Assembly (NCBI GenBank): GCA_040380755.1
Contig: JBEIIL010000149.1
Location: 1-8,122 of the forward strand
Length of the DNA: 8,122 nt
Direction of reading: 5' to 3'
Origin: Alsobacter sp040380755
GTDB lineage: Bacteria; Pseudomonadota; Alphaproteobacteria; Rhizobiales; Beijerinckiaceae
Position numbers and translations under genes: made by a program. Shown here in pieces: positions 7,311 to 8,122 of this stretch (its first letter is position 1; each line of letters starts with the position of its first letter). The notes under the pieces were generated by a model that was not told the DNA's origin, searched no databases, and worked only from the letters and a program-made list of their open reading frames with translations.

Positions 7311-8122
<812 letters not shown>

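Overview
The window is GC-rich chromosomal DNA with an alphaproteobacterial gene set, most like Hyphomicrobiales/Rhizobiales or a near relative. The evidence is an F1-ATPase assembly chaperone of the ATP12 family (known from alphaproteobacteria and mitochondria), a short Flp-type pilin, and propionyl-CoA carboxylase subunits of the mitochondrial-like type. The order is an inference from protein content; the sequence alone does not fix the genus.

Left part (1-2905): an RluC/RluA-type 23S rRNA pseudouridine synthase runs in from the left edge. It converges on a small Flp pilin gene on the minus strand, with a strong GC hairpin between them. An AT-rich divergent intergenic region separates the pilin from the ATP12-type chaperone gene. 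A complete organic hydroperoxide reductase gene (ohr) follows, with a clear ribosome binding site and both redox cysteines.

Right part (2906-8122): this holds the two subunits of propionyl-CoA carboxylase, pccB (complete) and pccA (cut by the right edge). Together they carboxylate propionyl-CoA to methylmalonyl-CoA. They lie on the same strand but about 2.7 kb apart. The gap holds an unrecognised 331-residue protein on +, a family 2 glycosyltransferase on -, and a second unrecognised 146-residue protein on +.

Main observation: the two unrecognised proteins that flank the glycosyltransferase are related to each other. The large one carries two copies of a helical module and the small one carries one copy. 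Recurring blocks are an E/D-G-x-I...A-E-A-x-x-L segment, a W/F-x-[ED]-LF-x-[ER] segment, a GYV...A-x-W-L segment and a DG-[RK]-V...E segment. I do not recognise the family; the 'DGxVSxxE' flavour is distantly reminiscent of TerB-like helical domains. No CRISPR array, tRNA, rRNA, transposase or prophage gene was seen. The rest is ordinary housekeeping and accessory chromosome.
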